A stretch of 64,000 nucleotides of DNA from Paenibacillus_E sp042676385 (GCF_042676385.1 NZ_JBHTHA010000050.1:1-64000), one strand, 5' to 3'; shown: positions 17,729 to 26,321, counted from the stretch's first letter. Notes: a model not told the origin generated them from the letters alone. Program-made: numbers and translations.

Positions 17729-18718
17729 ATGACATCCATAATAATCGCAGGCGGCTACGGCGTTGTTGGAAGCTCAATAGCCAAGCTTATACGTTCGGTA
17801 AACCGTGATATCGAGATTGTGCTAGCAGGACGTAATCCGGAACGCGGCGCAACACTCGCGCAGAGGCTGGGTAATGCCCGAACGGTCTATCTTGATTTAG
17901 AGAAACTGAGCTATTCGGAAAATTGGGGGCGATTTGACCTAATCGTCTCGGCTCTGCAAGACCCGGCAGACGCTCTGATAGACATCGCGTTGAAGCAAGG
18001 AATTGCACATATCGGAATTACGAAGCTGTCCGACGAGATTACGCCTTTATCGTTCTCGATACTAGGAACGCCGCCAAAACGCCCTATCGTTCCGCTCGGT
18101 CATTCACAATCTGGAGTCATGACACTGGTGGCGTTGAAAGCCGCCGAAGCATTCAGCCAAGTGGACTCGATTGAGTTGGCCGGACTGTACGACGACCGTG
18201 AGCAGATGGGACCTATGACTGTCGGCGATGCCGAGGGTTTTATGCACAGGGCACTCATGCGCGAGAATGGCAAATGGATATGGGCAGAGGCCGCTAACCG
18301 AAAGAGGCATATTCGCCTGACGGACGGAAGCGAACTGGAAGGATTTCCGATGGGGCTGCTCGACGTACCGAGCTTGGCGACGAACACCGGCGCACCGAAC
18401 GTCCGGTTTGATTTTATCATTGGCGAGTCGATCGGGACGAAAGCTGGAAAGCATCCTTCCCAAGACCTGTACATTGATATCGCAGGGTTACTAAATTCGG
18501 GCGAATCGGTCAAGCGGAGAACGGTCGTCTCTGATCCATACGGGCAAGCGCATCTTACCGGTCTCGGTATGTTGGTCGCGGTAGAGCGCATACTCGGCCT
18601 GGACGGCATGCCTGCTGCGGTTGGTGGTGTCTATTTGCCGGAAACGCTCATATCGGTGGATACAGCGATTGCGTGTTTCGAACGATTCGGCGTTCGGATT
18701 TTCTCCGAAGATATATGA
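17729..18718 (+). CDS. NAD(P)-binding saccharopine dehydrogenase-like oxidoreductase
   Basis: A 329-aa Rossmann-fold protein. IIIAGGYGVVGSSIAKLIRS at residues 4-23 is the dinucleotide-binding glycine motif, followed by the second strand IVLAGRNPERG; this arrangement is that of the saccharopine dehydrogenase-like family. The actual substrate is unknown. AAAGGAGG lies ahead of the ATG. It is the first gene of a two-gene operon with the quinone reductase-like gene 28 bp downstream, and both are divergent from HxlR, suggesting a role in detoxifying reactive carbonyls or quinones. Confidence 0.8.
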   Translation: MTSIIIAGGYGVVGSSIAKLIRSVNRDIEIVLAGRNPERGATLAQRLGNARTVYLDLEKLSYSENWGRFDLIVSALQDPADALIDIALKQGIAHIGITKLSDEITPLSFSILGTPPKRPIVPLGHSQSGVMTLVALKAAEAFSQVDSIELAGLYDDREQMGPMTVGDAEGFMHRALMRENGKWIWAEAANRKRHIRLTDGSELEGFPMGLLDVPSLATNTGAPNVRFDFIIGESIGTKAGKHPSQDLYIDIAGLLNSGESVKRRTVVSDPYGQAHLTGLGMLVAVERILGLDGMPAAVGGVYLPETLISVDTAIACFERFGVRIFSEDI

Positions 18719-18746
18719 ATAAAATAAAGAAAGCGAGGAAGACGAA

Positions 18747-19322
18747 ATGAAGGTATTAACCGTCGTATCTCATCCGCGGAACGATTCGTTTACGTTCGCG
18801 GTTGCTCGTCGTTTCGAACAAGGGCTTAAAGATGCTGGGCACGAAACTGAAATATTGGATCTGTATCAAATCGGGTTCGACCCCGCGCTTCGGGAAGCGG
18901 ACGAGCCAGATTGGTCCAACGAGAAGAAGCGGTATTCTTCCGAAGTGGAGGCAGAAATAGAACGTATGAAGCGGCATGAGGCGCTGGCTTATATTTTCCC
19001 GATCTGGTGGTATGCGATGCCGGCCATGCTCAAAGGCTATATCGATCGTGTGTGGAACTATGGCTTTGCTTATGGATCCAATCGACTGAACCATCGACGC
19101 ATCTTGTGGCTAGGGCTTGCCGGCGCACCGGCCGAGCATTTCGAGAAAAGACAGTACGACAAGATGATTGCGCATCATCTTAACATAGGGTACGCAGGAT
19201 ATGCGGGAATCGAGAACTCGAAGCTGGAATTGTTCTACGAGACGCTGGACGCGAAGCCAGGCCATCTGGAAGAGTTACTGAATCAAGCTTACAACCTGGG
19301 ACTGGCTTTTACCGAGGAATGA
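18747..19322 (+). CDS. Flavodoxin-fold NAD(P)H oxidoreductase
   Basis: A 191-aa protein of the NQO1/KefF/MdaB type flavodoxin fold. MKVLTVVSHPRNDSFTFAVA forms the FMN/FAD phosphate loop, and YIFPIWWYAMPAMLKGYIDR is the family core motif. Such enzymes perform two-electron reduction of quinones, avoiding radical formation. It follows the saccharopine dehydrogenase-like gene by 28 bp and is ended by the hairpin at 19392, consistent with HxlR control of both. Confidence 0.9.
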   Translation: MKVLTVVSHPRNDSFTFAVARRFEQGLKDAGHETEILDLYQIGFDPALREADEPDWSNEKKRYSSEVEAEIERMKRHEALAYIFPIWWYAMPAMLKGYIDRVWNYGFAYGSNRLNHRRILWLGLAGAPAEHFEKRQYDKMIAHHLNIGYAGYAGIENSKLELFYETLDAKPGHLEELLNQAYNLGLAFTEE

Positions 19323-19391
19323 GCCTTAAAGGTATCCTCACAAACTTAGCCCATGCATACCGATAGCAGACAAGTAAATAAGTTTACTATG

Positions 19392-19440
19392 GAAACTGCA
19401 GGATGCATGACAGGAATGTCATACCTTGCGGTTTCTTTTA
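19392..19440 (+). terminator. Terminator of the oxidoreductase operon
   Basis: A long imperfect stem (GAAAC with GTTTC at the base, ATGACA with TGTCAT at the top) is followed by TTTTA. It lies 70 nt after the stop codon. Confidence 0.75.
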
Positions 19441-19513
19441 TAAGATTCGCTTCTGCTGCCAGAAGTAGAGTATAGTAGGAGTAGTTGGAAATATATTTCA
19501 GGAGGCTACAGCC

Positions 19514-19915
19514 ATGTCACAGGAGATTTGGATTAACCTGCCGGTCAAAGATGTTGAGCGGTCAACTGCCTTTTTCAATGAGATTGGATTCCATGCGGTG
19601 AGCGTTGGTAACGAGAGAGCCAAGCTTGCCATAGGCCAAACAACGATTCTGCTGTTCCCGGATGCGGCGTTTGAGAAATTTACAGGTTCAAAAACCGCAG
19701 ATACTTCCCATAGCGCAGAAGTCATATTTTCCATTGGCGCTGATAGCAGAGAAGAAGTAGATGCCTTTATTCAAAAAGTTGAGTTTGCTGGAGGAAGCAT
19801 CTTTGGCAAGCCGAGTGAAACTGACGGCTGGATGTACGGCGCAGGATTTGCCGACCTGGACGGTCACCGCTGGAACCTGTTGTACATGGATGAGAGCAAA
19901 ATGCCGAAACGCTAA
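19514..19915 (+). CDS. VOC (glyoxalase/bleomycin resistance) superfamily protein
   Basis: A 133-aa protein with two beta-alpha-beta-beta-beta modules: WINLPVKDVERSTAFFNEIG at the start and GAGFADLDGHRWNLLYMDES at the end. The C-terminal glutamate or aspartate metal ligand position is replaced by the sequence WNLLYMD, so metal binding is not assured. CAGGAGG precedes the ATG. It forms its own unit, ended by the hairpin at 19922. Confidence 0.85.
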   Translation: MSQEIWINLPVKDVERSTAFFNEIGFHAVSVGNERAKLAIGQTTILLFPDAAFEKFTGSKTADTSHSAEVIFSIGADSREEVDAFIQKVEFAGGSIFGKPSETDGWMYGAGFADLDGHRWNLLYMDESKMPKR

Positions 19916-19921
19916 TATGGA

Positions 19922-19958
19922 AACGCTGGTCACCTGCTTAAGGTCACCGGCGTTTTTT
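19922..19958 (+). terminator. Terminator after VOC gene
   Basis: AACGC-GGTCACC arms form a 13-bp stem with one or two mismatches, followed by seven T on the plus strand. Confidence 0.85.
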
Positions 19959-20046
19959 TACACCCCGTAGAATCTCATATCTGTCATTCAAATCAAAATC
20001 GTTGCTTAGAAGGAAATATTCGTGGGTTAAACTAATTCAAATCACC

Positions 20047-20110
20047 TGGGTTAGCCCGTGTTAATTTATTGGTCTTACATAAACTATATTAACACATATT
20101 GGAACTAACC
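20047..20110. repeat. Imperfect long palindrome
   Basis: GGTTAG and GTGTTAAT on the left match ATTAACAC and CTAACC on the right, giving an interrupted inverted repeat about 64 bp long in a gap between convergent genes. It could fold as a large hairpin or be a remnant of a small non-autonomous element; no target duplication was recognised. Confidence 0.4.
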
Positions 20111-20123
20111 TGCCCGTTACTTG

Positions 20124-20155
20124 AACAGGCTGCCGAGTTTGCCGGCAGCCTGTTT
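20124..20155. terminator. Bidirectional terminator
   Basis: AACAGGCTGCC pairs with GGCAGCCTGTT. It lies about 50 nt after the stop codon of the kinase on the minus strand. A hairpin with a similar stem (AAGGCTGCC) is found at 23554. Confidence 0.75.
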
Positions 20156-20204
20156 TAATATTATGCTATCGTTTTCCGTTTGCTCAATCCCCCAAGACCC
20201 ATAC

Positions 20205-20792
20205 TTAAGAATTTAAAACCATGTTAGCCTTAGACAACGGGCATATCGTGTTTAAGTAGTAGTCTTCCGCTTTCCAATACCTTGTCTTGAATTTCTCGAC
20301 TTGCTGTCTGGTATTTGCTGATTCACGTTCAAAACGTGTTTGCCTTGGGCAATCCAAATAGACAACGAAATCAAAAAACTCCCGCCATTCCTTCCGTTGA
20401 AGAAATACACCCTCTACGATAACAATGCTATTACGTGGAATTTCAACAACCGTTTGAATAATTTCGTCACGATTCGAATTATAAAATGGAAGGGTCACTT
20501 TAATACCATCTCGTAACTTAGCAAATAACTGCTGCTTTAAAAGCTCAACATCCCATTGCAGATTGTAATACTCATACCATTCTTCAAATCCTGTATCATA
20601 TCTCTTCTTGTGTTCCACAATGTAATCGTCAATGTGAAGAACACAAAAGGTTTTTTCAAAATCAGTTAACCCTTTTTGTATTTCTTCTACAATGGTCGAC
20701 TTACCCGACCGACTTAATCCATCTAAACCAAGAATAAAGCGTCCATCAACATACCGATCTAAAATAACCTTAAATAATGCACTATCTTGCAT
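20205..20792 (-). CDS. Uridine kinase-like P-loop kinase
   Basis: A 195-aa P-loop protein. FILGLDGLSRSGKSTIVEEI carries the Walker A motif (GLSRSGKST), VLHIDDYIV resembles the metal-binding DD of uridine/pantothenate-type kinases, and VIVEGVFLQRKEWREFFDFV is the typical lid-side segment of the uridine kinase family. Small nucleoside or vitamin kinase is the likely role; the substrate cannot be read from sequence. It lies in a cluster with a NUDIX remnant and a THEP1-type NTPase. Confidence 0.75.
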   Translation of the reverse strand: MQDSALFKVILDRYVDGRFILGLDGLSRSGKSTIVEEIQKGLTDFEKTFCVLHIDDYIVEHKKRYDTGFEEWYEYYNLQWDVELLKQQLFAKLRDGIKVTLPFYNSNRDEIIQTVVEIPRNSIVIVEGVFLQRKEWREFFDFVVYLDCPRQTRFERESANTRQQVEKFKTRYWKAEDYYLNTICPLSKANMVLNS

Positions 20793-20846
20793 CTGTTTAT
20801 CACTTCTCCCTTGTCCAATCGTGTCCTGTTAGTGGAACAAGATAGT

Positions 20847-20984
20847 TAAAATTCAACATAGAATGGATGAAGTTCTTCATTCAAACAAAAGTCACCATCT
20901 CTAATGCAGTTTCGATTGGGAAAAATCCTACTTCCAAAGCTTCAGGTGTCGTTGTTGCAGCAGAAACAATATGTTTTGGAGCCA
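20847..20984 (-). pseudogene. NUDIX hydrolase remnant with the catalytic box deleted
   Basis: A good GGGGAGGAC ribosome binding site leads to MAPKHIVSAATT, the usual start of a Firmicute NUDIX hydrolase. The sequence then jumps directly to PEALEVGFFPIETALEMVTF, the C-terminal helix region, and after a one-base shift to LNEELHPFYVEF and the stop. The whole NUDIX box (G-x5-E-x7-REUxEExGU) that should lie between is absent. So the ends are kept and roughly 90 residues are lost. Family assignment is from memory of related proteins. Confidence 0.75.
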
Positions 20985-21005
20985 TCTCTTTGTCCTCCCC
21001 TACTC

Positions 21006-21533
21006 TTACAAGAACTTAAGAATATCATTTGTTATTCGTTCAGTTATCATCTCACGATTATCTTCACTCAGATGATAAAGTCTTATCCCAGATAATTCCT
21101 TTATCTTGTCAATGCTAGGATGGCTATCTACACAAATCGTCCCTAAAATAATATGTTTAGAACTCGAAACTACTTCATGGATCACTGTTTCAAATGGAGC
21201 GGATAACATTTGCATGAATCCGATCTCATCAATAACTGTAATCTGCTTTGTATTTAACGATAGGTTCACTGCCTTTAAAGCATTATTTTCAAAAGCATCG
21301 ATGTCAACCCCGTATCTACCTACTCGCACTGAACTTTCACTATCAACATTTGCAATACAAACAGTCTCGCCATTGAGTGTGATGCAATTAAATCCAATAC
21401 GGTCTGTACAGTTGCGTATTTCTTCAGTGTAAAAACCACCAAAATATTCAGGACCAATTTGTTGTATAATTCGTTTTATCGCCGTTGATTTTCCTACCCG
21501 AGGTTTCCCAGTTAACAAAAAACACGTTTCCAA
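21006..21533 (-). CDS. THEP1-type nucleoside-triphosphatase
   Basis: A protein of about 175 aa of the NTPase_1 (THEP1) family: Walker A in CFLLTGKPRVGKSTAIKRII, the family block GGFYTEEIRNCTDRIGFNCI, and Walker B-like TVIDEIGFMQ. These enzymes hydrolyse nucleoside triphosphates in vitro; the role in bacteria is unclear. TTG at 21533 is preferred: GTG 21542 lies one base from the AAGGAG site, whereas the TTG has about 10 nt spacing. It is in the same direction as the NUDIX remnant and kinase. Confidence 0.8.
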   Translation of the reverse strand: METCFLLTGKPRVGKSTAIKRIIQQIGPEYFGGFYTEEIRNCTDRIGFNCITLNGETVCIANVDSESSVRVGRYGVDIDAFENNALKAVNLSLNTKQITVIDEIGFMQMLSAPFETVIHEVVSSSKHIILGTICVDSHPSIDKIKELSGIRLYHLSEDNREMITERITNDILKFL

Positions 21534-21675
21534 CCTCTTCACTCTCCTTAAATCTAAATAGGAAAATATTCACTAAATGGTTAAATTATCTCGCAAGTTA
21601 GCTCAGTGCCCAGCGGTACATCCGAACAAAAATCTTTCTTTTGTTCAGATTTCTACACTTAGAGTTGCCACAGCA

Positions 21676-23141
21676 TTATTGGGCTTCTACATTTGAAATG
21701 TTATATACAGGGAGCCATATAAAAAACAAAGTTCCTTTACCTCTACCGCTAATTACATCGACTGTCCCCTTATGTTCTTCCAAGATCCACTTTGCTATTG
21801 ATAATCCTAAACCAGTACCCGGCGTTTTCCCTCTCGAGGAATCGGCTCGATAAAATCTATCAAATATGTGAGGGAGTTCGTTAGGGTCCATTCCAATACC
21901 GGTATCTCTAATCGTTAATCCAATTTTGGCATTATCTCTTAAGACGATAATCTCAACATAGCCTTCTGCAGTAAATTTAAAAGCGTTATCGATAAAAATA
22001 AAAAGCAATTGTTGTAGGTAATTCTTATCTCCTAATACGATGGTATTCTCTAGAACATCTAAGCCTTCAGTTTTCAATTCAGCAACCTTGGGAATTAATT
22101 GTGCCTTTCTCACTGCCGAATCGACAATAGATTTAAGTTCGACTAATTCACTTTTCATTCGAAAACCTGCATCCGCTCTGGCGAGTGCCAGGAGATCATT
22201 AACCAATCTCCCCATTCTAGTTGCTTCATCTGTAATGTCATTAAGAGCCTCCACAGATATTCGAATTTCCTCTTCCTCGGGTAATCTACTAGGGTTGTTA
22301 TCCAGAGATGTCCATATTTTCTTAAGGAATTCGGCATTCCCTGTAATTGTGGTAAGAGGTGTTCGCAGTTCGTGAGAAGCGTCAGCTACAAAACGTCGTT
22401 GAGATGCATACGAATTATCTAATTCTCCATAAATCGTTTGAATACGTTTAAGCATTCCATTGATGGTTTTACTTAGCAGACCAATTTCATCTTGTGCGCC
22501 ATTATGTTGTATCCTATTTCCAAAATCCTCACTGTTTCGAATTTGTTCTGTAGCACTAATTAAAGAATACACCGGTTTTAAAGCCTTTTTCGATAACAAC
22601 CATCCCATATACGTTGCAATAAATATTACAATAAGCGATAAACTTAGGAGTACTAGACGCAAAATTGAAAAAAACATACTTATAACACTAGTATTATAGG
22701 CGGATTGTAACACCCCAACCAGCTCACCGTTTAGCATTAAAGGGGCATTATATATTAAAAAAGGCGAATGATGAATTGTTGGGGTATCATAATATCCAGC
22801 TTTCTTATCTGCAAGAATTTTTGTGGAAAATGGCAATTGAACATTTCTTAAGTTAGCTGACTTTGTCTTATATCCACTAACTAAGTTAATAATTTGCAAG
22901 TACATACCTGACTGAACTGAATCGAAATCGTCAAGTTGAATTAGCATATTCCATCCCATAGGGTATAGTTCAAGCTGATACTGTACATTCCTTTGAAGCA
23001 CATCAGTTTGTTCCTTAAGCGTTTTTTTAGGTCACTAAAAATGTAGAATTTTAAAAAAACATATAAGACAATACCAAACAACAATAAGGTTATAGATAAA
23101 ATGCCTGAGTATAATAAGGTCATCCTTAAACGGATAGTCAT
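21676..23141 (-). pseudogene. Sensor histidine kinase gene interrupted by a frameshift
   Basis: The N-terminal membrane segment (MTIRLRMTLLYSGILSITLL onward) starts at 23141 after an AAGGCGG site. At 23022-23028 a run of seven A on the coding strand breaks the frame; eight A would join LKK to TLKEQTDVLQRNVQY and restore one protein of about 488 aa. The rest is complete: extracellular sensor, second membrane segment, HAMP, HisKA with DASHELRTPLTTITGNAEF, and HATPase with DTGIGMDPNELPHIFDRFYR and GTGLGLSIAKWILEEHKG. No response regulator lies next to it, unusual for this class. It may be dead, phase-variable, or intact with a homopolymer sequencing error. Confidence 0.8.
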
Positions 23142-23278
23142 TAGATTAGTTCCGCCTTTGCCTCATGGATTTTCCCTTTATTATCCATTTAAGTGATTAA
23201 TTTAAAATTAAAATAAGATAAATTCTTGTTGTTAGTTTAGTACATATGCATAAAAACCCTCATTTTATGAATATGTAA

Positions 23279-23302
23279 AAGGAGCTGCCGCGGCAACTCC
23301 TT
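23279..23302 (-). terminator. Terminator-like hairpin
   Basis: AAGGAG-TGCCG pairs with CGGCA-CTCCTT, and the minus strand continues TTTTAC. It would end leftward transcripts coming from the repeat region. Confidence 0.55.
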
Positions 23303-23360
23303 CATCGTTTGTATAGAGGCCTTTATTAAGCTAACGTATCCGCAATCATGGTTTGAACGA

Positions 23361-23510
23361 AGAATATGTTCGAAAAATCATACATAAATACCTTTTAAAC
23401 AGCAAATTCCATAATTCTGTGTGAAAATTCATACAGATTAGTGCTTTTTTAAGAAAAGAGTATAATTCTGTTCGATAATTCATACAGATTCGTTCTTGTT
23501 TCGATAACTT
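23361..23510. repeat. Three tandem 51-bp units with palindromic core
   Basis: Three imperfect copies at a 51-bp spacing; the second and third start at 23411 and 23462. The core CTGTGTGAA-AATTCATACAG is an inverted repeat with few mismatches; the first copy is the most diverged. Because 51 is a multiple of three, the minus strand encodes a repeating 17-aa pattern (ICMNYRTELYSFLKK, then ICMNFHTELWNLL). This may be an intergenic repeat family or a multi-copy operator; it is too short and irregular for CRISPR. Confidence 0.7.
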
Positions 23511-23553
23511 TACCTTACTTATTCCGTTCAACTATACTGCCAGTTAGTTCAAT

Positions 23554-23580
23554 AAGGCTGCCAATCGAGCTGGCAGCCTT
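23554..23580. terminator. Hairpin with GGCTGCC stem
   Basis: AAGGCTGCCA pairs perfectly with TGGCAGCCTT around a 7-nt loop. The stem resembles the one at 20124, and both are preceded by a similar stretch (GTTA-TT-AA). Confidence 0.6.
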
Positions 23581-23750
23581 GTCATGTTTAAACTATAGTA
23601 TCCGGAATGGCGACTTGATTGGGAAGTTAAAGTATGTATTAACCGTTCAAACTCCAGTTCTAACATTGAATTGATCCGAAGGCTATAATCATCGAAAAAT
23701 AAATCTTTAGTTAGTTCATTTGGAACAATTACGGTGTGCATTTCAACCCC

Positions 23751-23791
23751 AAAAAGGCCGATTAAATTCAAAATTCACCGGCCTTTTTTTT
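23751..23791. terminator. Bidirectional terminator after beta-lactamase-like gene
   Basis: GGCCG and CGGCC arms with flanking A and T runs on both sides. On the minus strand it follows the beta-lactamase-like gene by about 30 nt and ends in five T. Confidence 0.75.
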
Positions 23792-23820
23792 AAAACAACG
23801 ACGAGCCGCGGGGCTCGGTG

Positions 23821-25065
23821 TCAGTCTTCGATTGCCTGATAGACCGTGGTCCAGAAGTCGTGGATAAGCCGCGCTGAATCCGGGGTTGACATCCCGACCT
23901 GGGTGAGCAGGATTCCGGTGAGCTGGTTGTCCGGGTCGGCGTAGGTCGAGGTGCCGCTTCCGCCGTCCCAACCGAACTGGCCGATGGACGCGTAGTCACC
24001 ACGGTAGGTGCGGACCGCCATCCCGAATCCCCAGCCGCCGTGCTGCCCTTGGCCGAATGACACATGGACGTTGTTGCTGGCCATGGCGTTTCGGGCGGCT
24101 TGTTGCTCGGATGTGAGGCGGTTGGTGGTCATCAGCTGGACGGCGGGCCGGGACAGGATCCGTTCGGTCCCGTGCATCCCGTGGTTCAGCAGCATCCGGA
24201 AGTAGGCGTGGTAGTCGTCGACGGTGGAGGAAAGTCCGCCTCCGCCGCCCTGGAACGCCGGAGGCTGGCTGTGGCGTCCCCCCTTGGCCTCGTCCCACAC
24301 GATGAACTCTCCGGTCTGCGGGTTGGGGGCGTAGAGGGGCGGCAGCCGATCGAGCTTGTCGGCGGGCACGTGGAAACCGGTGTCCTTCATGCCCAGGGGG
24401 TCGAAGATGCGTTCGCGCAGGAACGTCTCAAACGACTGGCCCGTGACCCTGGCGACGAGCACGCCGAGTAGATCGTTGCTGATGTGGTACTGCCAACGCT
24501 CTCCGGGCTGGTGCATCAGCGGAAGCGTGCCAAAGCGGCGCATCCACTCATCCGGCTCGGGCATCGGCTCCGGTAGATCGGGCGTGAGCCCCTGCTCGAA
24601 GATCGCGCCCATGATCGGAGTGCCCAACGACGTCATATCCATGCCGAGCCCGAACGTGGAGGTCATCAGGTCCCGTACGGTGATCGGCCGCCGCGCCGGC
24701 ACGGTGTCGTCCAGCGGGCCGTCGACCCGTTTCAGGACCCGCCGGTCGGCGAGTTCGGGCAGCCATGGCTCTACCGGGTCGTCCAGCCGCAGCCTGCACT
24801 CGTCGAGCAGGATCATCACCGGCGCGACCGCGACCGGCTTGGAAGTGGACGCCATCCGGAAGATCGTGTCCCGACGCATCGGCGCACCACCGTCATGGCG
24901 CATCGTACCGATTGCTTCGACGTGCGTCTCACCGTACCGGCTGACCAGGGCGACGAGCCCAGGAATCTTCCCGGACTCGACATGCCGTGCCAGCACGTCG
25001 CGCATTCTGCGCAGCCCTGTTTGGGAGAAGCCGCTGTCGCTTTGTCCCGTTGTAATCTTTTTCAT
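23821..25065 (-). CDS. Serine beta-lactamase-like hydrolase (class C/esterase type), GC-rich
   Basis: A 414-aa protein of the Beta-lactamase (Pfam) family. The active-site SxxK is STSK at residues 73-76 (FRMASTSKPVA); WQYHISNDLLG holds the second motif tyrosine, and HGGWGFG is near the third. There is no signal peptide, so an esterase or peptidase role is as likely as antibiotic resistance. The start at 25065 has AAGGAGGG just upstream; the longer frame overlaps the previous gene. The body is very GC-rich and uses codons such as CGG, GTC and CTG unlike its neighbours, while the first few codons and the ribosome binding site look native. This suggests transfer from a high-GC organism such as an actinobacterium. 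It is third in the PadR operon. Confidence 0.85.
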   Translation of the reverse strand: MKKITTGQSDSGFSQTGLRRMRDVLARHVESGKIPGLVALVSRYGETHVEAIGTMRHDGGAPMRRDTIFRMASTSKPVAVAPVMILLDECRLRLDDPVEPWLPELADRRVLKRVDGPLDDTVPARRPITVRDLMTSTFGLGMDMTSLGTPIMGAIFEQGLTPDLPEPMPEPDEWMRRFGTLPLMHQPGERWQYHISNDLLGVLVARVTGQSFETFLRERIFDPLGMKDTGFHVPADKLDRLPPLYAPNPQTGEFIVWDEAKGGRHSQPPAFQGGGGGLSSTVDDYHAYFRMLLNHGMHGTERILSRPAVQLMTTNRLTSEQQAARNAMASNNVHVSFGQGQHGGWGFGMAVRTYRGDYASIGQFGWDGGSGTSTYADPDNQLTGILLTQVGMSTPDSARLIHDFWTTVYQAIED

Positions 25066-25078
25066 TTGGTTTCCCTCC

Positions 25079-25948
25079 TTATCGAACCGTAACCTTGGAC
25101 AAATCGGCTCCCATGCCTTTGAGCAGCGCATAGGTCAGTTTATCCATCGTTGCGCCGTCAAAGCAGATGGTTTTGATCATACGATAGTACTTATTAGTGA
25201 GAGTAAACCCAGGCTGGAAAGAAACATTTTTAAATGTAGCGCCCCTGAATGAGACTTCGGTTAGGGCCGCTTTGTCAAACTTAACGCCGATAAACGTCTG
25301 TCCGTCAAAACACAGCCCGGTCAGATCTGAGTACTTGAAGTCAACCCCATCAAATAAACAACCTTCAAAAATCGTTTTTCTAAGATCAGTCATCGTTAAC
25401 GTCACGTCGGTCAGTCTTATTCCTGTGAATTTGGCTCCGTCAAGCCCCGACTTGCTGAAATTGGTTCGTACAAGGATCGTTTTATTGAAGCTTGCATTTG
25501 CCAGGTCAAGCGCGGATAGGCTGCAGTCCGTCAGATTCGCGCCGTCAAAATTGGCTTCGCGTACGTCGCTGCCCTTAAACGAACTGCCGGTCAAATCTGC
25601 GCCCGAAAAGTCGGAACCGTGCAACGCGCTGCCTTTAAACTGTCCTTTATGGGCCGTAACGCCTGCAAAGTCGCTTTTCGCCAGGTTGCTTGCGTTAAAG
25701 TTTGTCAGTACTTGCCGTTCCAGCGAGCGGGAGAGGTTGGAGACCTCCAGAATCGTTTGCTCGATGTCACCGATACTCTCAATGGTCATCTTAAACGCTG
25801 TTTCATCGTCCTTGCCCTCCGCTCTGAGTTCACGGTATCGTTCCTGCAAATCGGTAAGCAGGTCGGCCTTTAATTCGGTGACGCTTTTCACCCCATCGTA
25901 TGGCGTAAAAACGCTGTTCAGATAATCCGTCAGTTTGGGATTCATCAT
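25079..25948 (-). CDS. Pentapeptide-repeat protein with N-terminal HAAS-like domain
   Basis: A 289-aa protein. Residues 1-80 form a helical domain (DLLTDLQERYRELRAEGKDD, then IGDIEQTI) of the type found next to PadR regulators. Residues about 95-260 are pentapeptide repeats A(D/N)LxX: SDFSGADLTGSSFKGSDVRE, ANFDGANLTDCSLSALDLAN and so on, which fold as a right-handed quadrilateral helix. Such repeats can mimic DNA (Qnr/MfpA) or serve as scaffolds. It lies 13 bp after PadR and 13 bp before the beta-lactamase-like gene, so it is probably PadR-regulated. Confidence 0.85.
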   Translation of the reverse strand: MMNPKLTDYLNSVFTPYDGVKSVTELKADLLTDLQERYRELRAEGKDDETAFKMTIESIGDIEQTILEVSNLSRSLERQVLTNFNASNLAKSDFAGVTAHKGQFKGSALHGSDFSGADLTGSSFKGSDVREANFDGANLTDCSLSALDLANASFNKTILVRTNFSKSGLDGAKFTGIRLTDVTLTMTDLRKTIFEGCLFDGVDFKYSDLTGLCFDGQTFIGVKFDKAALTEVSFRGATFKNVSFQPGFTLTNKYYRMIKTICFDGATMDKLTYALLKGMGADLSKVTVR

Positions 25949-25961
25949 ATCAAATCTCCCC

Positions 25962-26291
25962 TTATACTAAGTTTTCTAACACGCGTTTTGCATACTCCCA
26001 ATTGCTTTTGTTGCGATCGTAAGTGTTCTTGCCCTTTTCGGTAATCCTAAAATATTTGCGCCGTCCGCCCTGTGATTCATCGCCCCAATACCACTCGATG
26101 TCGCCGTCTGCTTCAAGCCGCCGGAAGCTGGAGTACATCGTGGCTTCCTTTAGTTCATATTCGCCGCCCGAACGCTCGGCAATCAGCTTGACAATCTCGT
26201 AACCGTAACGATCAGCTTCGGACAAGAGCCGTAAAATCATCGTATCCGTATGTCCGCGCAGCAGGTCGGATGTGATCTTGTTCTCGCTCAT
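25962..26291 (-). CDS. PadR family transcriptional regulator
   Basis: A 109-aa winged-helix protein. LLRGHTDTMILRLLSEADRYGYEI, followed by EATMYSSFRRLEADGDIEWYW and GGRRKYFRITEKG, is the PadR family core (written in parts). TGGAGGTG precedes the ATG. It is the first gene of a three-gene operon with a clear palindrome in front, so it probably represses its own operon. Confidence 0.92.
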   Translation of the reverse strand: MSENKITSDLLRGHTDTMILRLLSEADRYGYEIVKLIAERSGGEYELKEATMYSSFRRLEADGDIEWYWGDESQGGRRKYFRITEKGKNTYDRNKSNWEYAKRVLENLV

Positions 26292-26321
26292 ACAATCACC
26301 TCCATAACTGCATAATAAGAC

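Larger units (their letters stand above)
23142..23820. other. Long non-coding region with repeats and three hairpins
   Basis: No reliable gene was found. The region holds hairpins at 23279-23302, 23554-23580 and 23751-23791, and a three-fold palindromic tandem repeat at 23361-23510. A 75-aa frame at 23544-23771 starts inside one hairpin and ends inside another, so it is not called. Confidence 0.5.

Noticed and set aside
23361..23510. CRISPR array
   Set aside because: Units are contiguous with no unique spacers, only three copies, and no cas genes nearby.
23544..23771. 75-aa frame on the minus strand
   Set aside because: It begins inside the terminator at 23751 and its last residues are encoded by the hairpin at 23554; no ribosome binding site or family.
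24000..25065. Calling the beta-lactamase-like protein an antibiotic resistance enzyme
   Set aside because: No signal peptide for export and the SxxK family includes many esterases and peptidases; sequence alone does not decide.
24356..25252. Long plus-strand frame opposite the beta-lactamase-like gene
   Set aside because: Shadow of a GC-rich gene; low-complexity Ser/Arg translation and no start signals.
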